Assembly: GCF_002865645.1 (NCBI RefSeq)
Contig: NW_020194627.1
Coordinates: forward strand, 744,001 to 808,000
DNA length: 64,000 nt
Reading direction: 5' to 3'
Source: Hyaloscypha bicolor E
Lineage: Eukaryota; Ascomycota; Leotiomycetes; Helotiales; Hyaloscyphaceae
Notes under the pieces: model-generated
The model's input: only the letters and a program-made list of their open reading frames with translations
What the model was told of the DNA's origin: nothing
The model's database searches: none
Shown here: in pieces, positions 38,930 to 49,519 of the stretch
Layout of the letters: each line of letters opens with the position of its first letter
Position numbering within the stretch: position 1 is the first letter of the stretch
Position numbers and translations under genes: made by a program

Positions 38930-40622
38930 TTAAGGGGCAGCCAAATATAGAGGGCCTTATCCCCATAGCCATCGCCGCGCTTTCCCTGGTTCCTTTCCTC
39001 GCATAGGCAGAGCAGGCCTCACGCAGTCATTCGTTACTCTCCGATCTCAATAGAGCAGATCTCAGCTCGCAAAGTCCAGTCGTCCTCTGTCGCTCTCCTC
39101 TTCTATTAACGTCCCTCACTGTCCCTCTAAGTTAAGCCAAGGCCATGGGCATAGTAGTCGACATCTTTCGCCGACTATCCCTAGTCTGAAAATGACATTG
39201 ACTAATCCAATCGTAAAGGAACTGTTTGGGTCGTAAGAGCGCCTCCTATAACTCTATATGTTTTGATAATGGAGATACCAGCAAGGCTAGTCATGGCATT
39301 TGTTCCGTGTCTTGTTACTAGGAATAGGGATGAGAAATAGGGTTTTGCGGGCTGTAAACGTGGCTGGCCCGAAATTATCTCTTCAGCCCTGGCGTGTCGA
39401 CAGGCATCTACCTTATCGAGATGACTGCTTACTTGCCTGAGCGTATAGTCGGCTGTCGGCAAGGCTAGTGTGATGATATTTTCAATATATCACGTGTCGA
39501 GAAAGGGTTTTTGCGCGTTAGTCGACTATCGAAAAGGGACAGTGTCTCGCTTCGGGATCCCGAATGTCTGGCCCGCCCCTTGACTCGGCACGGTACTTAA
39601 AAAGCCCTTTGGGAAGGTAGGGAACGGGAAAGCCTCCCGGTATTAAAACGTAAAAGATCTCTATAAGTGGCGCCCTATCAGAGTAAAAGGCAGTATCGCA
39701 AAGACATAGGGAACAGAACCTGGCTAGGATATATTATCCTATCGGTTCTAAGAGACTATATCTTTAAGAAAGTAACTACTACGAGCTCGCTACTGGCTTT
39801 AAACTCTCAAGTCAAGGCGAGTAATGAGCTGGAATCAATAAACAGAATTATAAAGAAAGAGCTATCTTATCTAGAGAAAGCTCTCTGGATGCCGAAAGCG
39901 TAAGATTTTGAACCCTTTCTCTGACTAGACCAGAATCCGAAGCCATCTAACTAGTGGCTAATTGTCTTTGCTATTAGACTTCTGGGAATATCTGTGTTAA
40001 ATATAGCTTTAAGTCTTGTGTATAGACTTGGCACCGGTTTATATATAATCCGGAAACCAAATTTGGGGACAAATGAGATAGTGAGTATAGTATATATGCG
40101 GAGTTTGGAATTTTGTAAATCTAGTAAGCAGGGACAGGACGTCGAATCAGTAAACATATATCTAGTTACGTTAGAAACTACTGAGACAAATTATCCGCTC
40201 TTTTACTAAATAAATGCAGCTCTCATGTTCTCTTCTTCCTTAACTGCTGCTTTACGGGCGGGTCTGTGCGGTATATCGATGGTCTCCCTTTGATCCCTTT
40301 AACTTTTATTGCGCATGATTATATATAACAGCCAAGCTTTCTAGGTAAGATCGAGAAAGATGAACGCGATTTATAAAAAAGGAAATGTTCATGCTAGGCC
40401 ATTAGAATCGCAATGGCTCCACTAGGGTGATACGAGTAAGCGAGTAGGTCATCCCCCTCTTATTCTTGAGGGTCACCATCTTGGTAATCCCACCTTACAT
40501 CTACCACGTAAGGGCGAGTGTAGATAGTACATGAGAACATAGATAGTGAAAGCCCTTGGGCGGTCTATGCACCCAGATGGTGAGGGCCTTCTAGTACATC
40601 AGGCGAGTGATGTCCACATTCC
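38930..40622. other. intergenic with possible LTR-element remnants
   Basis: No host gene recognised. At 39,666-39,672 a TGGCGCC string follows a tract with a TACTTAAAAAG box (about 39,592). It precedes a frame open from about 39,667 to 39,903 that lacks an ATG start and has no known motif. This layout resembles LTR end, primer-binding site and the start of gag, but I cannot confirm it. CACGTG lies at 39491-39496. The rest is featureless. Confidence 0.4.
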
Positions 40623-40879
40623 TGGTACTACCCATTTATTTGCACCAATCACTTCCTAGTACCACTAGATTTATAGTACCAACAAATTGTTTGTACTAAT
40701 AGTTTTATAGTACCAGTAGTTTTTTAGTACTAATAAATTTCTTGTACTAATATTTTAATAGTACCAACGGCCTCGTGGTACTAATGGTTTCATGGCATTA
40801 ACTATGTGTTTGTAGCGATAGTGTTTTAGTGCTAACCTAATTTTTGTGCCAACCATTTCCTCGTACTAATAGTTCTCCG
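40623..40879. repeat. 17-bp degenerate minisatellite
   Basis: About fifteen head-to-tail units of 17 bp (one is 18), consensus roughly GTACYAAYARTTTYWTA, such as agtaccagtagtttttt and agtactaataaatttct. Unit ends are conserved (GTACYAA) while the middle varies. The period is not a multiple of three and there are stops, so it is not coding. It lies in gene-type sequence about 0.3 kb from the end of the ankyrin pseudogene. Confidence 0.9.
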
Positions 40880-41152
40880 GTCGATACCGTCAAATAGTGA
40901 CTCTATCACCGATTATTTCGTGAAGGTATCACCATGTATTGCCGTTATAAAAGAGTGATAAATCATGGATCATATACGCGTCCTCCTCTATAAAGTTTTG
41001 CAGTACCAGTTCTACCTTCGGTCATTCGAGGAAGTGAAGCCTCTGTTCCGTTCAAGCATTCCTGTATTTTACCTATGCAACCTTCCATCCAAATGCTGTT
41101 TATCAGGCCAAATCCAACGGAAGTCGCTGTCAGAGACACATTGGACTTTCAT

Positions 41153-43240
41153 CTATGTTTCGTTTTCTGTGGAAGAGGAATGAGAGAATCCCATCGAGCC
41201 GGACGCGAGCACTTCTTCTGATCCCATGTACGGATTATATGTACCGTTGGTGGTAAGCCTCAGACGTTTCTGTTCCCAATGCTTCAAGCACCCCTGAGCT
41301 TTGGTAAGCTGTAGTCTCACCTGCTCCTTCTCTTCGTCATTCTCAGAATATTTCTCCACGTGTTTTGGAAACCATATACTGGCGCTATCCAACTCTTGAG
41401 ACGGTGTAATCTTTCTCGAAGGCATAATAAGAGGGTTCACGCCCTTCTCAAGCAAAGCTTGGAACTTTTTCTGACTAGAGGAAAGCATAGTTTTGGTATA
41501 TTTGGCTGAACCGACCCAAGGCCTAAAACTGCGGCAAACAGAGTAAAGCGGAGTCCACCCTTGATTGTTAACTCGATCGATGTCTTCCCTAGGCACTTCG
41601 TCCAGAATTTGCAGGAAAATTGCTACCGGGATTCCGGGCGATGCTGCAAGATGGAGTGGGGTCGTCCCAGTCCAGTGTGCGAAAAAATTAATCTGATTAA
41701 TTGATTAATTCATGAATATTCATGAATAGCGTGAATAGAATTTGATTAACGTGATACTTATGTAATTTGATTAGATTAGAATAATTAATCATGATTATTC
41801 ATGAATACCTTGATTAATATACACGTGACTACAGCACGTAATAGTCTAGCCTAATTAAGTAAGGTTCTTGCTCCAGCACTGCCTTAGCGAGCTTTTCTCT
41901 CTAGAAGCAAGGTAGCACTAGAGCCTGATTCTTACCTAATTAGGCTAGCCTGTCACGTGCTACTGTCACGTGTACATTAATCAAGTTATTCATGAATATT
42001 CATAATTAGCTTAATTAATTCGTGAATAGAATATGATTAATGAGAAAATTTCATGAATAGATTAGATTAATAGCCATTAATCTAATCTAATCTAATCTAT
42101 TCATTTCTCACACTGTCCCAGTCGAATCTGCATCTGTGACAGATGCTCCACGATCTGACAATAGCGTAACACAATCAAGTATTTTCTTTTCCGAAGATAC
42201 TTCGAAAACTTGATGATCGTAGCGTGCATTACTCCCTAGAACAAGATGAAGCGGCGACTGCCAAGATGTTGTCTTGCTGTTGACCATTCGATCGTGAATG
42301 TTGCTTTTCTCAAGATACAACAATGATGGCAACTTGGGGGCATCGCAATCGCTGGCTGCTTCAAGAAACCTCCACCAGCTTCTGCCACCTCGCTCCTGAA
42401 GCGCGTGTTCCACTCCCTCGATACTTTCCTCCATTTCTTCCCCTAAAATCTACTTCCCTGTCAATTTCTCCTTCTCAAAGCGACTTAATACATAGCCAAG
42501 AGCTTCCGTCGACATGTCATATTGCAAAAGGTTCTTAATCGTAGTCATATACCGCTTCGACTACCGTGTAGGCTTTACGTACATAGCTACTGAAATCATG
42601 ATGGCACTTAGATATGTACCTATATCCAGTAAGAATTCGGGAAAGCTGCGGTAAAGTGCAGCTTCGATAAGGCTATTGAGGCCGACTAGATCGGGTTTCT
42701 GCTTTGCCAAAAGATTGATAATGTCTTCAACACCGGAGCTCACTAAGTACTCGAAAGCAGTCTGTATTTGACTGTTTGGACGACGAATTGAGGCTCCTTG
42801 GTTGATAAGGCAATCTATAGCGCGGATTTTATTTTCTTCTATAGTAAAGTGTAAAGGGTTTTGTTCCCCTACATGTTTGATTTCTAATCCATCCTAATTT
42901 GGCCATAACGTTAAGCTCCGTAGTGTGTCTCTCTTCTCCGACCTGATTGCTGTTCTAAAATAGCTGGCGACTGAATCTCTAACTTCTTGTGTTTGAGGGA
43001 CATTGGTCAATTGCCCTATGATCTATTTTACAGCTTTATTCTGGTTCAATTTGACAGTAATCTCCAGTGGAGTTTCCCGCATATCGTTCTTTTCAAGTAA
43101 ATGATCAGTAATTTGAATTATCCCGAGGCGTCTTCCAAAATGTCTTTTACCGACTAGAGACCCTCGGTTCGTCAAGTGTTCTTGAATATCTGGATTACTA
43201 AAGCGAGTAGCTATATGCGTTAAATATTCTCCGTATTTTT
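41153..43240 (-). pseudogene. ankyrin-repeat protein, interrupted and stop-ridden
   Basis: Ankyrin-type signatures run along the minus strand from about 43,240 to 41,153: TPLEITVKLN, NPLHFTIEEN, SPLHLVLGSN, TPLHLAASPG (across the MITE) and GWTPLYSVCRS. The last 147 codons end at TGA/TAA near 41,153 in a Ser/Thr-rich tail. In-frame TAG codons occur near 42,895, 43,025, 42,553 and 42,450, several where Trp or Gln is expected, which fits RIP. The 5' end is lost where an AT-rich block begins at about 43,240. A 443-bp MITE (41673-42115) is inserted in the middle. Ankyrin proteins bind other proteins; the partner is unknown. A working gene is very unlikely. Confidence 0.8.
41673..42115. mobile_element. 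hAT-like MITE with 8-bp target duplication TCCCAGTC
   Basis: 443 bp, starting CAGTGTGCGAAA and ending TTTCTCACACTG, with perfect 8-bp duplications TCCCAGTC (41665-41672 and 42116-42123). CAGTG ends plus an 8-bp target are diagnostic of hAT-type mobility. Most of the element is a fold-back. The inner arms TAGCCTAATTAAGTAAG and CTTACCTAATTAGGCTA lie about 100 bp apart, flanked by CACGTG boxes at 41822-41827, 41954-41959 and 41967-41972. The outer parts repeat ATTCATGAATATTCATGAAT and TAATCTAATC motifs. It disrupts an ankyrin TPLH motif that reads through once the element and one duplicate are ignored. Confidence 0.95.
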
Positions 43241-45920
43241 TTTTAATCGATTAAGGCATTTCTTTTTAAACAGTTTATAATTCCTTTTATAATTAAGGTA
43301 ATAGTGTTTTAACCCTTAAATTAAGGTAAGTTAAACTATTATTTTAGGAGGTTTAATATTAAAATTAAGTTAATATAATTATATATATAACGTCTATTAA
43401 CATTTCTTTAACTTAACTTCCGATTATAAGAAAACTTATTTCTAAAACAAAAAATTACGACTTTATCTTTTTAAGTTATTATAAATAAGTATAAGAGTAT
43501 TATTAAGTTATTACTTATTAGTAAGAAAGTTAATATTAATTTAAAGAATAGCAAATATAATTCAATGCCGCTATTATAAGCTATTATAAGTAATTACGAA
43601 ATTAAGTTATTATTCGCTATTAAGAATATTAATATTAATATACTTTTCTTTATTATTATAAATAATTATAAGTTTATAATAATTTTTTACTTATTAAAAG
43701 TAATATAATTATAATTATAAAGAATAATTTTAAATTATCTCCTTTATTATTAATTATAAAAAGAGGATATTATAATATTTAAAACTAGTTATTTTTAATA
43801 ATTAATTAAGGAGTATTTTAAGTTAAAAAGATATAATATAATAAGGAATTCTAAAATAGGCCCGCGCACGTGACTTAAGGTTACATAGCGCTACTCTTGT
43901 ATATATAACTCTTATTCTCGTCCTTTTTCGTTTTACTTTAATATATAATTTTAATTAACCGTTTCGTTATATAATTTAAGTCTTTATTTTAAAGTATTTT
44001 TATAATCTTTATTATAATAAACTTAAATATCTTATTTAAATATTATTTATTAATAATAATATACGTTTTATATATATTAAATATTAGAAATAAAGAGATA
44101 TATTATTAATATTCTAATTATAATTTTAATAATAAAGGTTTTAATATTTATTAAATATATTATAAAGAACTTATATTATTTAAATACTTCTTTTAAAATA
44201 ATAGTTATTATAAATAAAAATAAAGGTATAAAATAATTATTAATTTATATTATTATAATTAAAGAATAATTAATTAACTTTTATATAAGTTATTTAAAAG
44301 AAAATATATAAGTAAAGTATAAAATAAAGACAAAAAGTAAAAGATAAAGTATATATATATATAAGAAAATAAGACGAGTAATATAAGGGTAAAGAATAGT
44401 AGTCTTAAAGTAAAAGAAGGTATTTAATTAATTATACTGCAAGAAGAATTCTTTATATAAGTATTAAATTATATAATATAATTCGCGATTCCTATTATAT
44501 AACTTTTATATAAAGTATTAAATCTTAAAGCAAAAATAATTAAATATAATACTCTTGTTATATTATTTATTTTATTAAATAATTAAATTATATTATATAA
44601 TTTCTATAAACTTATTAATATAAAATTTAATAAAATTAAAACTCGCTTATTTCGTTTTTAGAATACTATATAATACTTATAAAATTAAGATTAAAAATAG
44701 TTAAGTAATTTATATTAAAATAATTTAATTACTTTTAAGGTTTATTTAATTAAATTTATATTTAAAATAAGAATTAAGATTCTTTAAATATAAAGTTTCT
44801 TAACTTAAATCTTAATATATAAATTGCCTCTTAGTTATAAATCACATAATTATATATTACCTTTACTTCGACTAATATTAAGTGCAATTTAACTTTAACT
44901 TATTATCGAGAATTTTTAAGATATTTAATAATTTATTAATAATCTTATATTATTTCTTATAATAAATATAAAAGAAAGTAAATCGCTAATCTTAAGGCAT
45001 TTAAACTTAAGCCCTTTCTTTATTTAATTAAAATATATTAAATAAAAAAAAGTACCTTTTAATAATTATATATAAGAATAACTATTAATAATTCTTATAT
45101 AATTAATTATTATTAAGCTTATCTCTTATTAAGTATATAAAAGATAATAAATTATTAACTTTATAATATTAAATCTTATATTAATTAAAAGAAAGTTACT
45201 TAAGCTTAATAGCTTATATATATATAACTTTTATTACTTGCTATTATTCTTATAAATATATATTCGGCTTATTAAAAAAAATAGCCTTAATTTAAACTTA
45301 TTAATTAAAAATATTATTATAATAATATAAGTAATTATAAGCTAATAAAAAGGTATATAAGAGTATATTAGAGATACCGGGGGTAAATACTTAATAATAA
45401 TTAATATAATATATAAAAGTAAATAAGAATTATATTTAATATTCTTAATTACTTATTTATATTAAATATATTATTTATATTATATTTACTCTTTTAATTT
45501 AAGGGAAAAAAGGCGGTTTTATACTTAATTAATAAGAAATAAAATAAAGGACTAAAACTAATATTTTAATACTTTTTTATAAAAAAAGTAAATACTTTAT
45601 AAGTAAGCTTTTCCCGGCTATATATATAACTTATTATACTTGCGAAACTAATATTATTAGCCTTAATAGTCTTCGTTTATAAATAATTAAGATTTAAGAA
45701 TTTAAGAATAAGACCTCTTATATTAAATTATACTTATTATACTTATAAGAGTAAGCGAGCTATAAATTTAAATATAAGAGAAAATAAGAGATTAAGTATA
45801 TCTTTTTTATAATACGAGTATTACACGTTCTCTCTTAGCTTATTTTAAAATTTATTAATCTTATATAATAGAAAAGACGTTTTAATATTATCGAATTTAT
45901 TAAGTAGTATTATAATCTAT
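43241..45920. other. AT-rich, RIP-like block
   Basis: A 2.7-kb AT-rich island without open frames, inserted at the broken 5' end of the ankyrin gene. Near 43,861-43,885 it holds a GC-richer string, GCACGTGACTTAAGG, also found in the solo LTR1 (reverse complement, about 10,490-10,505), followed by a TATATATAA box. It may therefore be a degraded LTR element. No domain can be recognised. Confidence 0.55.
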
Positions 45921-46029
45921 AGTCGGGGGAGAGGAAGAGTGCACAGGGTTAAGGGCTCGGCACCGGGACTAATTAGAACACAGCTAAATCAATATAGAGT
46001 AAGTTGATTTAATAATACACTATAGCGTC

Positions 46030-46700
46030 GACGCGTTCTTGAAATACCGGAACTCATATGCTTTACCTGAAGGCCCCACATAGAATTCGTTTAGTGTTTT
46101 GGCCCGCTGCTAGGTTATTTTCCGGTTTGGCGAGGTGTCGCTACATAACTGGTATACGTCTCTCAAGACAGCCTTAGCTTCAACTAAGATTCGGACGAGA
46201 TTAGGATTCTCAGCATCCCCACTACCCGCGTCAAGCTCTTTCATCGGTGGCAGCCTATACGAGCTCCAGATCTCCTCGTCCTTTAAGCGTGACCAAATGA
46301 GATGGGAACGTTAACCGCTCGAGCCAGGGAACCCTCTCCGACTTGAAATCCCCGAAATCGTGGACAATGCCTGCCTGCTCTCCGATATCCTCTTTTACAT
46401 CCCTATAATCCTTCTCTAGCCTCATAAATAATTCCTTCTCGGGCTCTGTCAATAACGGAGAGCCCCTAGCTGTTCCCCTGGCCCTGCCCTTCTCTGTATC
46501 CACTACAACAAAGTAATCAATGCGGCCCTTGGCGGCAAAGTATGTCTGCAGCTTGCACTCTTTCCACGAATGGCCGCTGTCGTGCGACTTTGCTTCGGTC
46601 TTATAATAAGCAGCCCGATGCTCTTTCATCTTGGGGAGACGGCGGGTGCTATAGCTGCACTGTGGCTAGAGACAGTAAAGGCCATCGTAGCTAACCAGAT
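46030..46700 (-). pseudogene. OrsD-type (C2H2-like, recombination-associated) gene fragment
   Basis: The minus strand reads as a fragment of the fungal OrsD/DUF3505-like family. It starts with a C2H2-like C-x4-C...H...H region (QCSYSTRRLPKMKEH), followed by WKECKLQTYFAAKGRIDYF. Later comes IWSSYRLPPMKELD and a C-terminal QRAKTLNEFYVG segment. It is broken by a TAG at 46666-46668 where Gln is expected, a one-base insertion near 46,280 that shifts the frame, and a second TAG near 46,110. No complete gene continues on either side. OrsD-type proteins are common and repetitive in ascomycete genomes; their biochemical role is unclear. Confidence 0.65.
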
Positions 46701-46921
46701 GCTCAATTCCCCGGCACTTGTATAGGGTGCGGAGTCAAGATGATTCGATAATTTGAACCACGCTCTAGATACAAAAAGATTAAACTAAGGAAGGAATGCT
46801 AGTTTCTCAGGAAAGGAAACAGATAAGGCCTTTGAACAATGGTTGCACAGCACCAAGACCAACACCCAAGCGTCCAACACCCAAGGGTCCAACCCTTCAC
46901 ATTTCTGTCTCTTTCTTTAAC

Positions 46922-47860
46922 CTAGCGATTAAGCCACTCCATGTACGCTCGAACACCTTGTGCCACGGTTTTGAACTCGTGGTCAAAGCCTGCATCCCGT
47001 AGTTTGGATATATCGGCGCATGTGTAGCTTTGATAAGATCCCTTAAGCAGCTCTGGAAACTCGACAAATTCAATTTTGCCCTTTCCATAAAAGCTGATTA
47101 CTGCAGCAGCAATCTCTATGAATGGTTCTGCACGCCCAGTGCCGACATTGAACGTCCCAGATACCTCAGGATGCTGGAAAAACCAGAGGTTGGCTTCGAC
47201 TATATCGTCAACGTGGATGAAGTCCCGCTTCTGTAAGCCTGCCTCGCATCCATCATATTCGCCAAATAGTCTTGGGTTCTCACCGCGCTGTACCTGCATG
47301 TGATGGTGGTAAGCAACGCTAGCCATATTCTTTTTGTGCTGTTCGCGTGGCCCATAAACGTTGAAATAGCGGAGTCCGACTACCTGCGTGCTGTACTCAT
47401 TGGCATGAGCTCGCACATACCTATCGAAGAGCAGCTTCGAGTATCCGTAGATGTTGAGTGGTGATTCTGATTGCGAATCTTCGGCGAAGTTGCCGCTGTC
47501 GCCGTAGACGGCTGCGGAGGAAGCATAGATCAGAGGCACCTTGCGCCTATTGCAAAAATGAAGCAATTCTTTGGACATAGTAAAATTGTTCTGAAGCATG
47601 TATTTGCCATTCTGCTCCGTTGTTGAGGAGCAGGCTCCATTGTGGAAGATAATATCCGGAGTCGATAACGTATCCCCAATAATAGCCTTCAGGAACTCGT
47701 CAATATCGAGATAGTCCATAATCTCGCAGTCCACTAAGTTGACAAACTTTGTACCGTCACTCAGGTCATCGACCACCACAATATCTCTGTGTTGACGTTC
47801 ATTGAGCGCCTTCACTATATTGGAGCCAATAAAGCCGGCACCGCCTGTCACTATAATCAT
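46922..47860 (-). CDS. hldD: ADP-L-glycero-D-manno-heptose 6-epimerase, bacterial type
   Basis: HldD (RfaD) interconverts ADP-D- and ADP-L-glycero-D-manno-heptose, the last step of heptose-nucleotide supply for bacterial LPS. The intron-free frame has 312 codons, close to the usual ~310. It has a Rossmann NADP-binding start [14 protein letters not shown], the acidic [12 protein letters not shown] loop, the GACSSTTE segment (residues 76-82), catalytic Ser at ASSAAVYG (113-120), the Tyr-x3-Lys pair Y138/K142 in NIYGYSK, the second-site HKK at 175-177, KRDFIHVDD (211-219) and the hallmark GTGRAEPF (240-247). The start ATG has A at -3. A fragment of hldE, the preceding pathway enzyme, lies 0.27 kb upstream on the same strand. 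Fungi make no LPS, so acquisition from bacteria, probably gammaproteobacteria by sequence flavour, is inferred. The absence of stops suggests selection or recent arrival. No targeting signal, so cytosolic. Confidence 0.93.
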   Translation of the reverse strand: MIIVTGGAGFIGSNIVKALNERQHRDIVVVDDLSDGTKFVNLVDCEIMDYLDIDEFLKAIIGDTLSTPDIIFHNGACSSTTEQNGKYMLQNNFTMSKELLHFCNRRKVPLIYASSAAVYGDSGNFAEDSQSESPLNIYGYSKLLFDRYVRAHANEYSTQVVGLRYFNVYGPREQHKKNMASVAYHHHMQVQRGENPRLFGEYDGCEAGLQKRDFIHVDDIVEANLWFFQHPEVSGTFNVGTGRAEPFIEIAAAVISFYGKGKIEFVEFPELLKGSYQSYTCADISKLRDAGFDHEFKTVAQGVRAYMEWLNR

Positions 47861-48127
47861 TTTCTAGATTCTGTAGGTTTTGGGCGAATATCAGTGTCTT
47901 GAGAAGATGAGATGCTTTCTAGGTCCACTTGCCACATTAAATGGTATGTATGAAATAGAGATAAGGGCTCTTTCTTGCAGATTGGCGAAAAATATTGACG
48001 GCCGCTGACCTTCCTTTGACTAGCACCTATTTTAGGAGGCTTCTGAGTTTGGTAGTGTAGCTTTGTCACCCACACCCCAAGCAACTATACTTAGCTCGGC
48101 CACTGAAACCATAGATATAACGGACGA

Positions 48128-48253
48128 TATGGTCTGCAGCAGGGTCGTCGTCGACAAGCCATGTTTTATTGGCAGGAGCTCCAGCCGGCCCCCTTTAGCT
48201 TCTACAGCATCCCGACCCATGACCTCCTACGGTGCATAATCTTCGCCCTTCAC
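48128..48253 (-). pseudogene. hldE: 3' fragment of hldE (ADP-heptose synthase, cytidylyltransferase-type domain)
   Basis: On the minus strand, codons read VKGEDYAP, a TAG (48227-48229) where Gln would fit, then EVMGRDAVEAKGGRLELLPI and HGLSTTTLLQTI. This is the C-terminal end of HldE/RfaE2, whose hallmark is VKGxDY..E.VxGR..VE..GG...L.P...G.STT..I..I. That domain adenylylates heptose-1-phosphate to ADP-heptose. Only about 42 residues are present; the kinase domain and the nucleotide-binding HxGH part are missing, and the sequence upstream is unrelated. The frame then runs on to a stop at 48032. The tandem order hldE-hldD on one strand mimics a bacterial operon. The fragment is not functional alone. 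Confidence 0.8.
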
Positions 48254-48589
48254 TCTCTCCCCCCCTGCAACTACTCTACTGTACAACGCAATGGATGCTT
48301 AGCGCTCACGGAGATGACGTGAGCGGAACTTGATAGCAGACTCAGAACGGCCCGCATCCTGGCAATCCACTGCCACTATTCTAGTGTTCAAACTGACCTC
48401 CACTCCTAAAATAGTCTTATTACGCCCCTAATTTACGAGTAGGGAGTTGAGATAAGGTACTTTACTAGCGAGCGATATAGCCCCCTCTCTAACCCCACTA
48501 CTCAGGGACATAATATGGTTAAAAATCAACCACATTAGATATTAGCTTCTAATAAAAGCAATTGATCTATTGACGCTCTAGGCACGTAC
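48254..48589. other. no gene recognised between hldE fragment and MITE
   Basis: Ordinary base composition, no open frame of note, and no further hldE homology visible upstream of the fragment. Confidence 0.5.
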
Positions 48590-49057
48590 CAGGCTCGGCG
48601 ATAATCCGTGCGGGTTCGATCTCGGTTTAATCCTGGCTTAGATTACTAAGTATCGGCCGGATCGATCCTAAGTTTAATCCAGGCTCGCTAAGAGTCGAAG
48701 CAAGCCTCGCGGGCCTTATTAAAACTCTCCTACCCTTCTTTAAACTACCGCATCGAGATAAAATATATACTAAATCCTTTATAAACTATATATAGAGAGG
48801 GGAGAGTAAGTAGAGTAGTTACGCAGCTTAAAACTTTATTAAATTATTAGTAGTTATATAATTAATTAGAGAACTAAGGTGAAGGACCCTATAAGGCCCC
48901 TATATTTATTAGGGCCTTAGGAGGGTGTTCAGGCTCCTAGTGCGATCTATGCCTGGATTAAACTCGAGATCGATCTAATTTAATCTTAACTAAACTAATC
49001 TAATCCCTGGTGCGATCCTGGATTAATCCATAAAAGCTTGGATCATCGCCGAGCCTG
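48590..49057. mobile_element. hAT-like MITE with 8-bp target duplication (one mismatch)
   Basis: 468 bp with terminal inverted repeats CAGGCTCGGCGATAATCC on the left and GGATCATCGCCGAGCCTG on the right (one mismatch). It is flanked by GCACGTAC (48582-48589) and GCACATAC (49058-49065). The difference is one G-to-A change. Subterminal copies of GGATTAATCC and TAATCCAGGCTCG repeat inside. Non-coding. It separates the hldE fragment from whatever preceded it and may mark the event that removed the rest of hldE. Confidence 0.82.
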
Positions 49058-49065
49058 GCACATAC

Positions 49066-49519
49066 AAGCAGTATTTACTACCTCAATATCAGGACGCTCA
49101 ACTACTTGAATATCCCCTTTCGCGTTAATCTTCTCTCCCTAGGTTTGAATTCTAAATTTCCAATCGATATTATGCTTCTCTCCTGAGGCCTCTTTTCTTA
49201 TACTATCAGAATATGATAAAGTTCTGGTGAAAGTAAATGTATATTAATCAGAATTCCTTAGATAAGTTGGCTTTCAAGCTAGGCATTGTTAAGTAGAAGA
49301 AATTGGGTGTTGTAGAATGAAGATGAGATAAAACCTCTGCTAATTCAGACAGCTAGTAGGCGTAAGGAATATGGACAAGCTATAGAAGGTTCGGACGTAA
49401 AGCATGATTCTATGAACTACTATCTAATGTTACATACAATTCTTCCCCTTTTGCCTATGAAACATCCAGCTTCTCCTAACGCGTTCAAAGGGTACGTGAA
49501 ATTTCGTGGCAGCTTCTGG
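49066..49519. other. intergenic, 3' side of the acyltransferase gene
   Basis: Ordinary sequence without a recognised feature. It holds the 3' untranslated region of the acyltransferase gene. Confidence 0.5.

Noticed and set aside
39667..39903. 78-codon frame on the plus strand
   Set aside because: It begins with GTG, not ATG, and follows a TGGCGCC primer-site-like string; at best an LTR-element gag remnant.
40623..40879. CRISPR or coding repeat
   Set aside because: No spacers, a 17-bp period not divisible by three, and stops in the frames.
46922..47860. hldD as bacterial contamination of the assembly
   Set aside because: It lies on one sequence between fungal repeats, an OrsD-type relic and an intron-containing fungal gene, and its hldE neighbour is decayed.
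47857..48084. 75-codon frame just upstream of hldD
   Set aside because: It overlaps the hldD start, lacks homology and runs out of frame with the hldE remnant.
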